In this document: piece after piece, positions 1-10,213 of the stretch
Layout of the letters: each line of letters opens with the position of its first letter
Numbering within the stretch: the stretch's first letter is position 1
Assembly: GCA_029268385.1 (NCBI GenBank)
Contig: JAQWPG010000010.1
Location: forward strand, 23,912 to 87,911
Length of the DNA stretch: 64,000 nucleotides
From: Gammaproteobacteria bacterium
Lineage (GTDB): Bacteria; Pseudomonadota; Gammaproteobacteria; Poriferisulfidales; GCA-002705445
Direction of reading: 5' to 3'
Notes under the pieces: generated by a model
Database searches by the model: none
The model's input: only the letters and a program-made list of their open reading frames with translations
What the model was told of the DNA's origin: nothing
Program-made: the position numbers and the translations under genes

Positions 1-330
1 TTCTACTTTTTTTGGCTCAAGCTTTTCAGTTACCTGGTTATTTTTTTTTGAGAAAACTTTTTTCTTTCTAACTACTGTTTTTGTCTTTTGTTTTCCTAAA
101 TCATTATTATCATCTATAATTTCTTCAGGATTTTCTACTTCTTTTTTTACTTCTGGTTTTTTTGTAACTTGATTATTTCTAACATAATCTAAAAGCTGCA
201 TTTTTTCTTCATCACTAATTAAATCATTTTCATCTTTTTTATTAACGCCAGCTAATTGCAACTGATCAATTAATCTAGCTACTGGAAGCCCAACTGTTTT
301 TGAAAACTCTTTAACTGTAATATCTGTCAT
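1..330 (-). CDS. infB: Translation initiation factor IF-2, N-terminal part (gene runs off the window)
   Basis: The reading frame starts at an ATG at 330 and is still open at base 1, giving the first 110 residues. They begin MTDITVKEFSKTVGLPVARL, the small IF2 N-terminal helical domain (residues 1-52), followed by a Lys/Glu/Val-rich low-complexity linker typical of bacterial IF-2. The GTPase core lies outside the window. IF-2 places fMet-tRNA on the 30S subunit. The ATG is 4 bases after the nusA stop, and the end of nusA supplies an AAGGA. Position as third gene of rimP-nusA-infB confirms the call. Confidence 0.95.
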   Translation of the reverse strand, partial: MTDITVKEFSKTVGLPVARLIDQLQLAGVNKKDENDLISDEEKMQLLDYVRNNQVTKKPEVKKEVENPEEIIDDNNDLGKQKTKTVVRKKKVFSKKNNQVTEKLEPKKVE

Positions 331-334
331 TTTT

Positions 335-1831
335 TTATTTTGTTCCTTCAAGCATTGGTGCTCTTGCTGTCATAATTAATTTACCTGCGACTTCTTCAGT
401 CATATTTGCAATAGGCATTAGTTCATCTATTGATTGATCTGCTAAATCATCAATTGTAATGATACCCCTGCATGCAAGTTCAAATGCTAAATCGTTTGTC
501 ATTCCATCCATCTCTAACAATGCTTTCGAAGGCTCCGCATCCATATTTAATGACTCAGGATTTATAGCTTGTTTAAGTAAATAGTCTCTTGCTTTACTTC
601 TTATTTCTTCAACAATATTTTCATCAAATGCCTCTATCTCTGTCATATCCTTTGGAGGAGCGTAAGCAATTTCATCAACGCTAGAGAACCCCTCTTGTGA
701 CAAAACCATAGCGATTTCAGGTTTTATATCTAGGTATTTAACAAAATTTTCGCTTATTATTTGTGTTTCTGCCTCACTTTTTTCATCAGCCTGTCCTTCG
801 GTCATAACATTTAAGTCCCAGCCTGTAAGCTGACTTGCAAGTTTTACGTTTTGCCCACCTCTGCCTATTGCTTGAGATAGTTTTTCTTCTTCCACCGCAA
901 TATCCATACTCTTTGAATCTTCATCCATAACTATAGATAATACTGCTGCCGGGGACATTGCATTTATTACAAATTGTGCTGGATTTTCATCCCACAAAAT
1001 TATATCAATCCTTTCTCCAGCTATTTCATTTGATACTGATTGAACTCTAGATCCTCTCATACCTACACACGCGCCTACTGGATCTAATCTTGGGTCATTA
1101 GATTTTACAGCTATTTTAGCTCTTACTCCTGGGTCTCTAGCAGCACTTAATATCTCGATTAAATCTTGCCCGACTTCTGGCACTTCTAAACTAAATAAAT
1201 TTATTAGAAAATCTGGGTGAGTTCTAGAAAGAAATAATTGCGGCCCTTTTGCTTCAGCCCTTACTTCTTTTAAAAAGGCTCTTACTCTATCTCCATTTCT
1301 AATAGCCTCTCTTGGAATAAGGTCATCTTTTTCAATAAAGCCTTCTGTGTTATTACCCAAATCAATAAGAACTCCATTATGTTCAACACGCTTAACTATA
1401 CCCATTATTAATTCGCCAACTTTATTCTCAAAAGATTCGACGATTCTTAGTCTTTCTGCCTCTCTTACTTTTTGAACAATAACTTGTTTCGCGGTATGTG
1501 CTGCAATTCTTCCGAATGGCACAGATTCAATTTCTTCTTCTATTGAATCTCCAATTTCTATATCTTCGTGTTGTTTTGTAGCATATGCATGAAGTATTTG
1601 AGCATCTGGAGAAGTGAATTCTGGATCATCATCAGACAAAACAATCCATCTTCTATATGTTGCATAATCTCCTGTAACTCTATCTATAGAAACTCTTACA
1701 TCAACTTCCTTAGAATATTTTTTTCTTGTAGCTGTTGCTAATGCAATTTCTATAGCATCAAAAATAATTTCTTTATCTACACCTTTCTCATTTGAAACCG
1801 CATCAACTACATTTAAAATTTCTTTACTCAT
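335..1831 (-). CDS. nusA: Transcription termination/antitermination factor NusA
   Basis: 498 residues, close to the E. coli length. Visible in order: N-terminal RNA polymerase-binding domain (1-125), S1 domain (about 137-205), KH1 with GMRG at 257-260, KH2 with GRGG at 323-326, then two C-terminal acidic helix-hairpin-helix repeats (about 365-425 and 440-495) of the AR1/AR2 type found in gammaproteobacteria. It binds elongating RNA polymerase and modulates pausing, intrinsic termination and antitermination. The start has a good Shine-Dalgarno (GGAGAG, 6-8 bases before ATG) and lies 15 bases after rimP; infB follows at 4 bases, so the three form one operon. Confidence 0.98.
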   Translation of the reverse strand: MSKEILNVVDAVSNEKGVDKEIIFDAIEIALATATRKKYSKEVDVRVSIDRVTGDYATYRRWIVLSDDDPEFTSPDAQILHAYATKQHEDIEIGDSIEEEIESVPFGRIAAHTAKQVIVQKVREAERLRIVESFENKVGELIMGIVKRVEHNGVLIDLGNNTEGFIEKDDLIPREAIRNGDRVRAFLKEVRAEAKGPQLFLSRTHPDFLINLFSLEVPEVGQDLIEILSAARDPGVRAKIAVKSNDPRLDPVGACVGMRGSRVQSVSNEIAGERIDIILWDENPAQFVINAMSPAAVLSIVMDEDSKSMDIAVEEEKLSQAIGRGGQNVKLASQLTGWDLNVMTEGQADEKSEAETQIISENFVKYLDIKPEIAMVLSQEGFSSVDEIAYAPPKDMTEIEAFDENIVEEIRSKARDYLLKQAINPESLNMDAEPSKALLEMDGMTNDLAFELACRGIITIDDLADQSIDELMPIANMTEEVAGKLIMTARAPMLEGTK

Positions 1832-1846
1832 TTTAATCTCTCCAGA

Positions 1847-2287
1847 TTATATCTTTAATCTTGCAATATCTATTGAATCATATTTAATTTCATAGCTTTC
1901 TTTATCGTCACTAATAACAACATAATCATTGGTAACATCTGCTATAATGCCTTTAATATTTTTTCTGCTATTTACCAACCATTTTAATTTTACCTTGACC
2001 CTTTCATTTAGATACTTGCTAAAATGGTCTTGGGTCATTAAAACTCTATCAAAACCTGGTGAGGAAACTTCTAACACATAATCAGAGTCGCATACTTCCT
2101 CAGTATCTAAAAGATGTGAAATCTGATGGCTTACTTTCTCGCAATCATCAATTTTTATACCTTTATCACTGTCTATATATAATGTAAATTTCAAAGAGCT
2201 ATTTTGCTGCCCAATATTTAAGCCCCACATCTCATATCCCATCGATAAAACTATTGGTTTTATTAGTTCTGCAATTTCACTTTTCAA
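1847..2287 (-). CDS. rimP: Ribosome maturation factor RimP
   Basis: 146 residues, normal for RimP, which assists 30S subunit maturation. The N-terminal alpha/beta domain carries the family pattern around VLEVSSPGFDRVL (residues about 71-83), followed by a small SH3-like barrel. The start codon is TTG: the frame is closed by a TAA directly upstream, and GGGTGA sits 7 bases before the TTG, so no other start is available. It is first in the rimP-nusA-infB operon, just downstream of the hairpin that probably ends typA transcription. Confidence 0.95.
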   Translation of the reverse strand: MKSEIAELIKPIVLSMGYEMWGLNIGQQNSSLKFTLYIDSDKGIKIDDCEKVSHQISHLLDTEEVCDSDYVLEVSSPGFDRVLMTQDHFSKYLNERVKVKLKWLVNSRKNIKGIIADVTNDYVVISDDKESYEIKYDSIDIARLKI

Positions 2288-2329
2288 TTAAAATTCACCC
2301 ACTTATCCCAATTATTTTACTCTTAGACG

Positions 2330-2350
2330 AAAAAAACCCCATATAGGGGC
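2330..2350 (-). terminator. Rho-independent terminator, probably for typA
   Basis: Read on the minus strand the segment is GCCCC-TATAT-GGGG followed by TTTTTTT: a short GC stem with a 5-base loop and a U-run. It lies about 165 bases beyond the typA stop and immediately before rimP, so it should separate typA from rimP-nusA-infB. A second, weaker inverted repeat (CCC...GGG, 2361-2373) lies just upstream. Between 2375 and 2514 I see only AT-rich sequence and no gene. Confidence 0.7.
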
Positions 2351-2514
2351 TATATAAAATCCCATTTAAGGGGTCTAATAGTGTCTAACAAAATACTTAC
2401 AACAGTATATTTTGGAAAGCATAAAACATCAACATATTTAAAAATGCCATTATTTTCATATATTTCCAATAGAAATCTATTAAATATAATTAATTGTCTA
2501 AATTAACCTTAAAA

Positions 2515-4341
2515 CTAATTATCGCTTTTCTCCCTAAGATTTCTTTTTCTCTCATTAGGATCTAAATATCGTTTTCTCAGCCTAAGGCTTTCAGGGGTTA
2601 CTTCCAAAAACTCGTCTTCATTAATGTAAGACATCATTTGCTCTAAAGACATAATTCTTGGTGGGACCAAAGTTACCGCCTTATCAGTTCCAGATGCTCT
2701 TACATTGGTAAGCTGTTTTCCCTTTAAAACATTAATAGCTAAATCATTTTCCTTGCTATGTTCGCCAACTATCATTCCTTGGTAAACTTTTGTTTGAGGC
2801 TCTACGAACATTATTCCGCTAGATTGTAAATTAAAAATTGCATAAGCGACTGCTGTGCCAGTTTCAGTTGAAATTAAGGCACCATTTCTTCTAGAGCCCA
2901 TTTCTCCTTTATATTTTCCGTACGAATGAAAAACTCTATTTATTACACCCGTTCCTCTAGTGTCTGTTAAAAATCTACTCTGGTATCCTATTAGTCCTCT
3001 AGAAGGAGCTAAAAATATTAAACGAACTTTGTCTCCTTCTGCAGATTTCATGTCAATCATTTCTGATTTTCTTTGATTCATTCCGTCAATTACAGTACTT
3101 GAAAATTCTTTATCTACATCAATCGTTACTTCTTCTATGGGCTCAAGCTTATTATTATCAGAATCTATTTTATATAAAACATTTGGTCGCGACACTGTTA
3201 ATTCAAAGCCTTCTCTTCTCATTTGCTCAACAAGAACACCTAATTGAAGTTCTCCTCTTCCACCGATCTCAAAAGCATCTTTGTTCTCATTTTCAGAAAA
3301 TGTTATTGCGACGTTAACCTCTGCTTCCGCCATAAGTCTTTCCCTGATTACTGTTGATGTAACCTTTTTTCCTTCTAGTCCAGCTAATGGAGAGTCGTTT
3401 ACCAAAATTGTTACAGACATTGTTGGAGGATCAATTGGGGTAGACTGAATCGGAGTTGAAACTTCTGAGTTGCAAATCGTATCTGCAACAGATGTTTTTG
3501 TTAATCCGGCTATACAAATTATATCGCCTGCATGAACTTCGTTAACTGGCTCTCTTTCTGCACCATTAAATCTTAGAAGTTTTGTTAACCTGCCTGTTTC
3601 TACAATTTTACCGTCTAAATTTATTGATTTAACACTATCGTTCACTTTTGCAGAGCCTTGTTCCACTCTACCTATTAAACATCTCCCAAGATATGGGTCA
3701 GAATCCAGAAGTGTTGACAACATGGCAAAAGGTTTTTCAGCATCTACTTTTGGCGGGGAGACATGATTAATAATTAAATCTAAAAGAGCATGAAGATCTT
3801 TTTTTTCATCAGTAAGTTCTGCAACACACCAACCGTCCCTTCCGGATGCATACATTATTGGGAAGTCTAATTGTTCATCGTTGGCGTCTAAAGATACAAA
3901 TAGATCAAATACCTCGTCTATAACTTCATCTGGTCTTCCGTCAGGCCTATCAACTTTATTGATTATTACTATTGGTTTCAAACCTTGAGCTAAAGCTTTT
4001 CCTAGCACAAATTTTGTTTGGGGCATTGGTCCTTCAGCAGCATCTGTTAAAAGTATAACGCCGTCTGCCATACCTAAAACTCTTTCAACCTCTCCACCAA
4101 AATCAGCATGGCCTGGAGTATCAATAATATTTATTCTAGTTTCTTTCCAGTTCACTGATGTAGGCTTTGCAAGAATAGTGATTCCTCTTTCTTTTTCCAA
4201 ATCTCCAGAGTCCATCAGCCTTTCTTCTACTTGTTGATTTTCTCTAAATGTTCCACTTTGTTTTAAGATAGAATCAATTAAAGTTGTTTTGCCATGATCA
4301 ACATGGGCGATAATAGCGATATTTCGCATATCTTCTGACAT
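2515..4341 (-). CDS. typA: Ribosome-associated translational GTPase TypA/BipA
   Basis: 608 residues from the chosen ATG. GTPase motifs near the N-terminus: AHVDHGKTT (P-loop), DTPGHADF (G3) and NKVD (G4). These are followed by domain II, the EF-G III/V-like domains and the BipA-specific C-terminal domain (GLIGYQSRFLTDTRGTG and the Lys/Arg-rich tail). It acts on the 70S ribosome in stress and cold adaptation and in 50S assembly. A GTG two codons upstream (4347) is also open, but the ATG at 4341 has an AGGTG at proper distance while the GTG has none. The gene follows tRNA-fMet by about 30 bases and may be co-transcribed with it. Confidence 0.96.
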   Translation of the reverse strand: MSEDMRNIAIIAHVDHGKTTLIDSILKQSGTFRENQQVEERLMDSGDLEKERGITILAKPTSVNWKETRINIIDTPGHADFGGEVERVLGMADGVILLTDAAEGPMPQTKFVLGKALAQGLKPIVIINKVDRPDGRPDEVIDEVFDLFVSLDANDEQLDFPIMYASGRDGWCVAELTDEKKDLHALLDLIINHVSPPKVDAEKPFAMLSTLLDSDPYLGRCLIGRVEQGSAKVNDSVKSINLDGKIVETGRLTKLLRFNGAEREPVNEVHAGDIICIAGLTKTSVADTICNSEVSTPIQSTPIDPPTMSVTILVNDSPLAGLEGKKVTSTVIRERLMAEAEVNVAITFSENENKDAFEIGGRGELQLGVLVEQMRREGFELTVSRPNVLYKIDSDNNKLEPIEEVTIDVDKEFSSTVIDGMNQRKSEMIDMKSAEGDKVRLIFLAPSRGLIGYQSRFLTDTRGTGVINRVFHSYGKYKGEMGSRRNGALISTETGTAVAYAIFNLQSSGIMFVEPQTKVYQGMIVGEHSKENDLAINVLKGKQLTNVRASGTDKAVTLVPPRIMSLEQMMSYINEDEFLEVTPESLRLRKRYLDPNERKRNLREKSDN

Positions 4342-4372
4342 AAGCACCTATAAAGTAATAAAAGAATTTAAT

Positions 4373-4449
<77 letters not shown>

Positions 4450-4485
4450 CCGTATGTATGGAGTTTACTTAAGTAATATAATTTA

Positions 4486-5919
4486 TCAAGTAAGTATCTC
4501 AAAAACATACTTAAATATATAATCAGGAAACAAGAATATCAGTATAATAGATGTCGGAATTAAAGATAAAACAAATAAATTAAATTTTCCTATTGTGTTT
4601 ATTAAACTATTACTACCCCTCTCAAAAAACATAAACCAAATTACTCTGAGGTAATAATATAAGCCAATAACTGTCATTAAAACGACGATGACTGTCGCTA
4701 TTATTAAACCTCTGTCGATCATCGCATCAAGAATAAGATATTTTGCATAAAATCCAATAGTTAAAGGTATTCCAGCGGTTGACAACAAAGTGATCATTAA
4801 TAATATTGCAATATATCCAGAACGATTTGAGAGACCTTTTAAATCATTAATGTATACTAAATCAAATTTTTTTGATGACATAAAAGTTATAATTGATATT
4901 GCGGAAACTATAGTAATAGAATACGAAACCACATAAAAAGCTGCTATAGAAAAATTATTATTTACTGCTAAAAAAATTCCCAAGAATATAAATCCCGCAT
5001 TAGCCACTCCAGAATAAGCTAACATTCTCATAATTTTTTTTTGTGCTAATGCAAATAAATTACCTGCTAGTATAGAAAACATTCCTAAAAGTAAAAGTAA
5101 TTTTGAAAAATTATCATTATTAATTATAGGATTATCTTCAAGGAATCTATAAGCTAATACAAAAAAAGCAATTTTAGGTATTGAGGCAATGAAATTTGTT
5201 ACAGGAAGAGGTGATCCCTCATAAACATCTGGTAACCACATATGAAAAGGCGCAACTGCAAATTTAAAAGCAACACCAATAAACACTAATATATACGAAA
5301 ATAAATATAGGTTTGATGATTCATTTAAATTTTGATGTTTAGCTATATCTTCAATTGATAAGGACCCTGTAATCCCATATAAATAAGAAAAACCAAAGAG
5401 TATAATTCCAGAAGCGATAGTGCTTAAAACAAAATACTTTATTGCAGCTTCACTAGATATAATGCTCGACCTATTTAAAGCGATTAATGAATATAAACTA
5501 AGTGAGGATAGCTCGATTCCGAGGAAAAGGACTATTAAATTATTTGAAGATATTATTACAAAACAGCCAAGCAAAGCGAATAACAATAAAGAATAAAATT
5601 CTCCAGAAGCTAACTTTTTATCTACTAAATAATTTCTAGATATTAATATTTGAACCAAAAATATAAAATAACATACATATTTAAAGAAATCGGTTACATT
5701 ACTTTTTATAATAGAACTATTAAAAAGAAGTGATGCATTAACTGCATAATTTTGAAAGCTTAATAATAAAGCGGTAACCACTGACAACAATGTAATATGA
5801 AATACATATTTAGTCGAAAATCTAAAAGTCCCAGCCAACAATACAATCATTGACATGATAAACAGGATAATTTCCGGAATAAAATTCATTAAACTATTTA
5901 GTGTATTTTCTATAATCAT
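4486..5919 (-). CDS. nuoN: NADH-quinone oxidoreductase subunit N
   Basis: 477 residues, almost wholly hydrophobic, with about 14 predicted membrane helices. It belongs to the antiporter-like (MrpD/NuoL/M/N) family and forms one of the three proton channels in the membrane arm of complex I. Family features include FLGIELSSLSLY (about residues 134-145, with the conserved helix-5 glutamate) and the helix-7/8 Lys/His region AVAPFHMWLPDVYEG. The ATG overlaps the nuoM stop by 4 bases. Last gene of the nuo operon, directly followed by tRNA-fMet with no clear terminator between. Confidence 0.96.
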   Translation of the reverse strand: MIIENTLNSLMNFIPEIILFIMSMIVLLAGTFRFSTKYVFHITLLSVVTALLLSFQNYAVNASLLFNSSIIKSNVTDFFKYVCYFIFLVQILISRNYLVDKKLASGEFYSLLLFALLGCFVIISSNNLIVLFLGIELSSLSLYSLIALNRSSIISSEAAIKYFVLSTIASGIILFGFSYLYGITGSLSIEDIAKHQNLNESSNLYLFSYILVFIGVAFKFAVAPFHMWLPDVYEGSPLPVTNFIASIPKIAFFVLAYRFLEDNPIINNDNFSKLLLLLGMFSILAGNLFALAQKKIMRMLAYSGVANAGFIFLGIFLAVNNNFSIAAFYVVSYSITIVSAISIITFMSSKKFDLVYINDLKGLSNRSGYIAILLMITLLSTAGIPLTIGFYAKYLILDAMIDRGLIIATVIVVLMTVIGLYYYLRVIWFMFFERGSNSLINTIGKFNLFVLSLIPTSIILIFLFPDYIFKYVFEILT

Positions 5920-7415
5920 ATTTTTAAAATTATGTTATTTGTCATATTTTCCAAAGTTGCGTTCATAAAATTCATTATATAATCAGGATAAAAACCTAAT
6001 ATAAGAACTAATATAGCCAATACAAAAAGAAGTATTTTTTCAATCAAATTTGCATCAATACATTCCTCTAGAGTTATTTTAACTTCTCCGTACACAACTC
6101 TTTTTACAAGCCATAGTGAATAAACTGCTGAAATTATTAAAGTAGTTGAGGCAAAGAAAGCATAAATATAGTTTGCTTTAAATGATGACATAATAACTAA
6201 TAACTCCCCTACAAAACTTGATGTTCCTGGCAAGCCACAGTTTGCTAGAGCAAAAAATACAAAAAACCAACTATATACTGGCATCTGATTCAACAAGCCA
6301 CTTAAGTCAGATATTTTTTTTGTTTTGTATCTATCGTAAATGGATCCAACGCACATAAATAATGCTGCTGAAACAAAACCATGAGAAATAATTTGATACA
6401 TACTCCCTGACAAACTAATGATCATGTCACTACCGCTCTGAGTATTATCGAACAATTGAAAAATTACGAAAAACCCCAGCGTTACAAATCCCATATGTGA
6501 AATTGAAGAATATGCTATTAATTTTTTCATATCATTTTGCGCTATAGCAACTAATCCAACATAAACTATAGCAATCAAAGACAAAGTAATAAAAAATACA
6601 TCCAAAGATTGTGCCCCCATTGGAACAACAGGAATAACAAATCTTATAAAACCATATGCTCCTACTTTTAATAATATTGCGGCAAGAACGACTGAGCCTG
6701 AAGTTGGAGCTTCTACATGAGCATCTGGTAACCACGTATGAAAAGGAAACATAGGTATTTTTATAGCAAAAGCTATGGCCATAGCAATAAAGAGCCATTC
6801 TTGCTCTATTAAGGAAAAATCAGATTCGTAGAATGAAATAACACTAAAAGATGATATTGAAGAGTTAATATACAGAAATGCTACTAATAATAATATTGAC
6901 CCAAGAAAAGTGTATAGGAAGAACTTAATAGATGCATATATTCTATTTGCACCACCCCATATTCCAATAATCAAAAACATAGGTATTAATAAAGCTTCAA
7001 AAAAAATATAAAATAATATTGCATCAAGAGCTGAAAAAACTCCTATGGTAAGTCCGTTAGCGATCAGAAAACTAGCATAATATTGATTAGTCTTTTTAAC
7101 AATAAGCGTTGAATTATAAAAAGATACTATTAAAAATATAATTGTATTTAGTAATATTAACAAAACTGATATTGCATCTACACCTAGATGATAAAATATA
7201 TTTATAGAGGGAATCCACTCAATTTTTTCTACAAACTGAAAAGCTGCATTACTTTCATTGAAGCTCAGTAGTAGGAAAATAGATAAAATAAAAACAATAA
7301 AATTTATAAATATATTATACGTGTTTAATATGTATATTTTCTTATTAAAAAATAATAAAAATAAACCTGAAATTATAGGAATCCATATCAATAAAGATAA
7401 GATATTTTCAATCAT
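5916..7415 (-). CDS. nuoM: NADH-quinone oxidoreductase subunit M
   Basis: 499 residues, polytopic membrane protein, antiporter-like subunit of the complex I proton-pumping arm. Diagnostic stretches are FYIFFEALLIPMFLIIGIWG (helix 5 with the key glutamate), IPMFPFHTWLPDAHVEAPT (conserved Lys/His region) and DMKKLIAYSSISHMGF. It overlaps nuoL upstream and nuoN downstream by 4 bases each, so the three are translationally coupled. Length and motifs are normal. Confidence 0.97.
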   Translation of the reverse strand: MIENILSLLIWIPIISGLFLLFFNKKIYILNTYNIFINFIVFILSIFLLLSFNESNAAFQFVEKIEWIPSINIFYHLGVDAISVLLILLNTIIFLIVSFYNSTLIVKKTNQYYASFLIANGLTIGVFSALDAILFYIFFEALLIPMFLIIGIWGGANRIYASIKFFLYTFLGSILLLVAFLYINSSISSFSVISFYESDFSLIEQEWLFIAMAIAFAIKIPMFPFHTWLPDAHVEAPTSGSVVLAAILLKVGAYGFIRFVIPVVPMGAQSLDVFFITLSLIAIVYVGLVAIAQNDMKKLIAYSSISHMGFVTLGFFVIFQLFDNTQSGSDMIISLSGSMYQIISHGFVSAALFMCVGSIYDRYKTKKISDLSGLLNQMPVYSWFFVFFALANCGLPGTSSFVGELLVIMSSFKANYIYAFFASTTLIISAVYSLWLVKRVVYGEVKITLEECIDANLIEKILLFVLAILVLILGFYPDYIMNFMNATLENMTNNIILKI

Positions 7416-9319
7416 ATTACCCTCGCTAAAATTATTCCAAATATAATAACAAGTGAAAAAACTATAGAAAAAGCATAGTGGTATAGATAACCGCTACTCT
7501 TTCTCTTAAAAAGGACTGCTAAACTATTAATCTTTTTTGGAAAACCATTAACAACCCAGCCATCTATTAAGCCTAAATCAAAATTTTTTGACATTTTAAA
7601 AGAAATACTTTTCATAAAATCAGAAACTAAGATAAAAAATTCATCAAATTTATATTTAGATTTAATTATTAAAGAAATTTTATTAAATAGATTATTTTCA
7701 ATAAAATTAAAACTTATCTTATCTTTGTATATTTTTTTTGCTATATAAAACCCTAAAACTAGTGCTAATGTAGCTGGCGATAATATTCCGTGCTCTATAA
7801 AAGTTATAATGCCGTTATAATGTATATCGCTTACTCCAAACATAAATATTGGGAGGTCTATAAATACTTTAATTAAATACCCTGAAATTATTGATAACAC
7901 TGATAGTATTATTAGTGGCAAAGTTATTATCTTTGATTGCTCCCTAATATTTTCGAAATCTTTATCCCTATATTTATTGTAAAATACTAAAAACAATAAT
8001 CTTAATGAGTATATGGTTGTTACAAGAGCAGCAAGAAGTAACATTAAATACGCAACAAACGAGATAGAACTGTTTTCATAAAGCATTACCTCTAATAATA
8101 GATCCTTTGAAAAAAAACCAGAAGTTAGCGGAAAACCAATAATGCATAACGTGCCAATCATAAAGCTTACGTATGTTATTGGTAATTTTGATTTCAAACC
8201 ACCCATCTTTCTTATATCTTGGTTATGATGCAAAGACATTATTATTGAGCCTGCACATAAAAACAGAAGTGCTTTAAAAAAAGCATGTGTATATAAATGG
8301 AAAAATGATACCGTGTAAGCATTAATTCCTAAAGCAGCAACCATATAACCAAGTTGAGATATAGTTGAATAAGCTATTACTTTTTTTATATCATTTTCAA
8401 AGATAGCTATAGCTCCAATAAATAATGCAGTTGATGCGCCCACTAATAAAATAAAATCTGCGGTGAATTCTGTAAGGACATATAGTGGGGATAGTCTTCC
8501 AACCATAAATATACCAGCTGTTACCATTGTTGCAGCATGTATTAAAGCTGATATTGGTGTTGGTCCTTCCATCGAGTCTGGCAGCCACACATGCAAAGGT
8601 ATTTGTGCTGATTTTGCCATCGCCCCAATAAATAAAAATAAGCAAGAAAAATCTATGTAACTTAAGCCGAAATATATTTCCAAGTTTTCTAAATCGATTT
8701 TATTTAAATTAAGAAATATAGTTTTATAATCAAACGAATCGAACGCAGCATACACCATTACGATCCCTAATATAAAAAACATATCGCCAATTCTGTTAAC
8801 CAAAAATGCTTTTAAATTAGCTTTAATAGCAGATTGTTTTTTATAGAAAAATCCAATTAATAAATAGGATACTAAACCCACTCCTTCCCAACCAATAAAT
8901 AACTGAACTAAGTTATTTGATATTACTAACAGTATCATTGAAAAAGTAAACAATGCTATGTACGAAAAGAACCTTTTAAAATCAGTCTCTTCTTTCATAT
9001 AGCCAATACTATATAAATGAACAATCGAAGAAATAGATAAAACTACAACTAACATTATTGCTGAAAATTTATCTATCAAATACCCCATACCTATATTTAG
9101 GTCGCCAACTGATATCCATTTGTAAAAATCATCGTAATAGATAATTTCTTCAGCAGAATATATATCAAGCAGAATAATTATAGATAATACCAAAGAAACA
9201 AAAACTAATAGAGTTCCAATAATTCCAGAATAAAAGTTATTTAAAGAAATTGGACTCAACCCAATTACTATTGAGCTTAAAAGTAATAAAAATGGTATGA
9301 ATAATATTAATGATTCCAT
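7412..9319 (-). CDS. nuoL: NADH-quinone oxidoreductase subunit L
   Basis: 635 residues, the largest antiporter-like subunit of complex I. Conserved segments: LFIGWEGVGLVSYLLIGF (helix 5 glutamate), AKSAQIPLHVWLPDSMEGPT (Lys/His proton path) and DIKKVIAYSTISQLGYM. The C-terminal part contains the long amphipathic lateral-helix region (about residues 500-600) that runs along NuoM and NuoN. It starts 4 bases after nuoK. Normal length for gammaproteobacteria. Confidence 0.97.
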   Translation of the reverse strand: MESLILFIPFLLLLSSIVIGLSPISLNNFYSGIIGTLLVFVSLVLSIIILLDIYSAEEIIYYDDFYKWISVGDLNIGMGYLIDKFSAIMLVVVLSISSIVHLYSIGYMKEETDFKRFFSYIALFTFSMILLVISNNLVQLFIGWEGVGLVSYLLIGFFYKKQSAIKANLKAFLVNRIGDMFFILGIVMVYAAFDSFDYKTIFLNLNKIDLENLEIYFGLSYIDFSCLFLFIGAMAKSAQIPLHVWLPDSMEGPTPISALIHAATMVTAGIFMVGRLSPLYVLTEFTADFILLVGASTALFIGAIAIFENDIKKVIAYSTISQLGYMVAALGINAYTVSFFHLYTHAFFKALLFLCAGSIIMSLHHNQDIRKMGGLKSKLPITYVSFMIGTLCIIGFPLTSGFFSKDLLLEVMLYENSSISFVAYLMLLLAALVTTIYSLRLLFLVFYNKYRDKDFENIREQSKIITLPLIILSVLSIISGYLIKVFIDLPIFMFGVSDIHYNGIITFIEHGILSPATLALVLGFYIAKKIYKDKISFNFIENNLFNKISLIIKSKYKFDEFFILVSDFMKSISFKMSKNFDLGLIDGWVVNGFPKKINSLAVLFKRKSSGYLYHYAFSIVFSLVIIFGIILARVI

Positions 9320-9323
9320 TGAT

Positions 9324-9629
9324 CTAACCTTTTAGCTTATTAATTAAATTAATTTCTATTGAGTTTCTTATTCTATATAAAGAAACGATAATTGCTAACC
9401 CGATCGCTGATTCTGCAGCAGCCACAGCTAGTATAAAAAATACAAATACCTGGCCAGAAATGTCATTACTAAAGTGCGAAAAAACAATAAAGTTTGTATT
9501 AACAGATAAAAGCATTAATTCTATAGACATAAGAAGTAATAAAATATTTTTTCTATTAATAAATATACCTGCGATGCTTATACAAAAAAGTAATGCACTA
9601 AAAACAAGGTAATGTGTCATAGTGATCAT
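9324..9629 (-). CDS. nuoK: NADH-quinone oxidoreductase subunit K
   Basis: 101 residues with three membrane helices, the MrpC-like subunit of complex I. The family glutamates are present in IELMLLSVN (about residues 36-44) and in [13 protein letters not shown] (about 68-80); they belong to the central hydrophilic axis carrying protons. The start overlaps the nuoJ stop by 4 bases. Confidence 0.96.
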   Translation of the reverse strand: MITMTHYLVFSALLFCISIAGIFINRKNILLLLMSIELMLLSVNTNFIVFSHFSNDISGQVFVFFILAVAAAESAIGLAIIVSLYRIRNSIEINLINKLKG

Positions 9630-10210
9630 AATTCGTCGCCTTTTATAATTTTGAGTCTTGATTTTTTATTTTCTAAAATTTGCTTTCCTGGGTCTTGTCT
9701 TAAAGATCTTTGTTTTTTCGACATATTTATTGCTATTGCGGCAATTATTGCTACAAGCAGTATAAAAGCAGTAATTTCAAAAGAAAAAACATACTCCGTA
9801 AATAGCATTAGACCTATTTCATAGGTGTTATTTAGCTCTGAGGAGACAACAATATTTGCTTCGTCAGAAAAATTATGAAATAAAATTATCATGTAAAGTT
9901 CAGCAAACATAATTAAAGAAGTAGTTACAGAGAATAATAAATATAATTTTGGACTGGAATTTTTTTTCACTGGAATATCTAAAAGCATTATCACAAATAG
10001 GAACAATACTAGAACTGCTCCGACATAAACCAGAACCAAAACTATTGATAAAAATTCTGCTTTAAGCATTAACCACAATATTGCACTATTAAAAAATATA
10101 AGGACCAAAAGAAGAGCTGCATGAACAGTATTATTAACTATGACTAAGCTAATTGATGAAAATATAATTACTGATGTAACCAAATAAAATAATATTGTTA
10201 TTATGTCCAT
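9626..10210 (-). CDS. nuoJ: NADH-quinone oxidoreductase subunit J
   Basis: 194 residues, five predicted membrane helices, matching NuoJ of complex I. The conserved [20 protein letters not shown] stretch (about residues 57-76) holds the helix-3 pi-bulge region that rotates during turnover. A clear AAGG lies before the ATG, three bases after nuoI. The C-terminal tail is Lys/Arg-rich and cytoplasmic. Confidence 0.96.
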   Translation of the reverse strand: MDIITILFYLVTSVIIFSSISLVIVNNTVHAALLLVLIFFNSAILWLMLKAEFLSIVLVLVYVGAVLVLFLFVIMLLDIPVKKNSSPKLYLLFSVTTSLIMFAELYMIILFHNFSDEANIVVSSELNNTYEIGLMLFTEYVFSFEITAFILLVAIIAAIAINMSKKQRSLRQDPGKQILENKKSRLKIIKGDEL

Positions 10211-10213
10211 ATA

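Noticed and set aside
3099..3317. Plus-strand open frame opposite typA
   Set aside because: Lies wholly within a strongly conserved GTPase gene, no ribosome binding site, composition of a reverse-frame shadow.
4465..4476. Perfect 12-base palindrome TTACTTAAGTAA between nuoN and tRNA-fMet
   Set aside because: No GC stem, no U-run, not repeated elsewhere in the window; expected by chance in AT-rich DNA.
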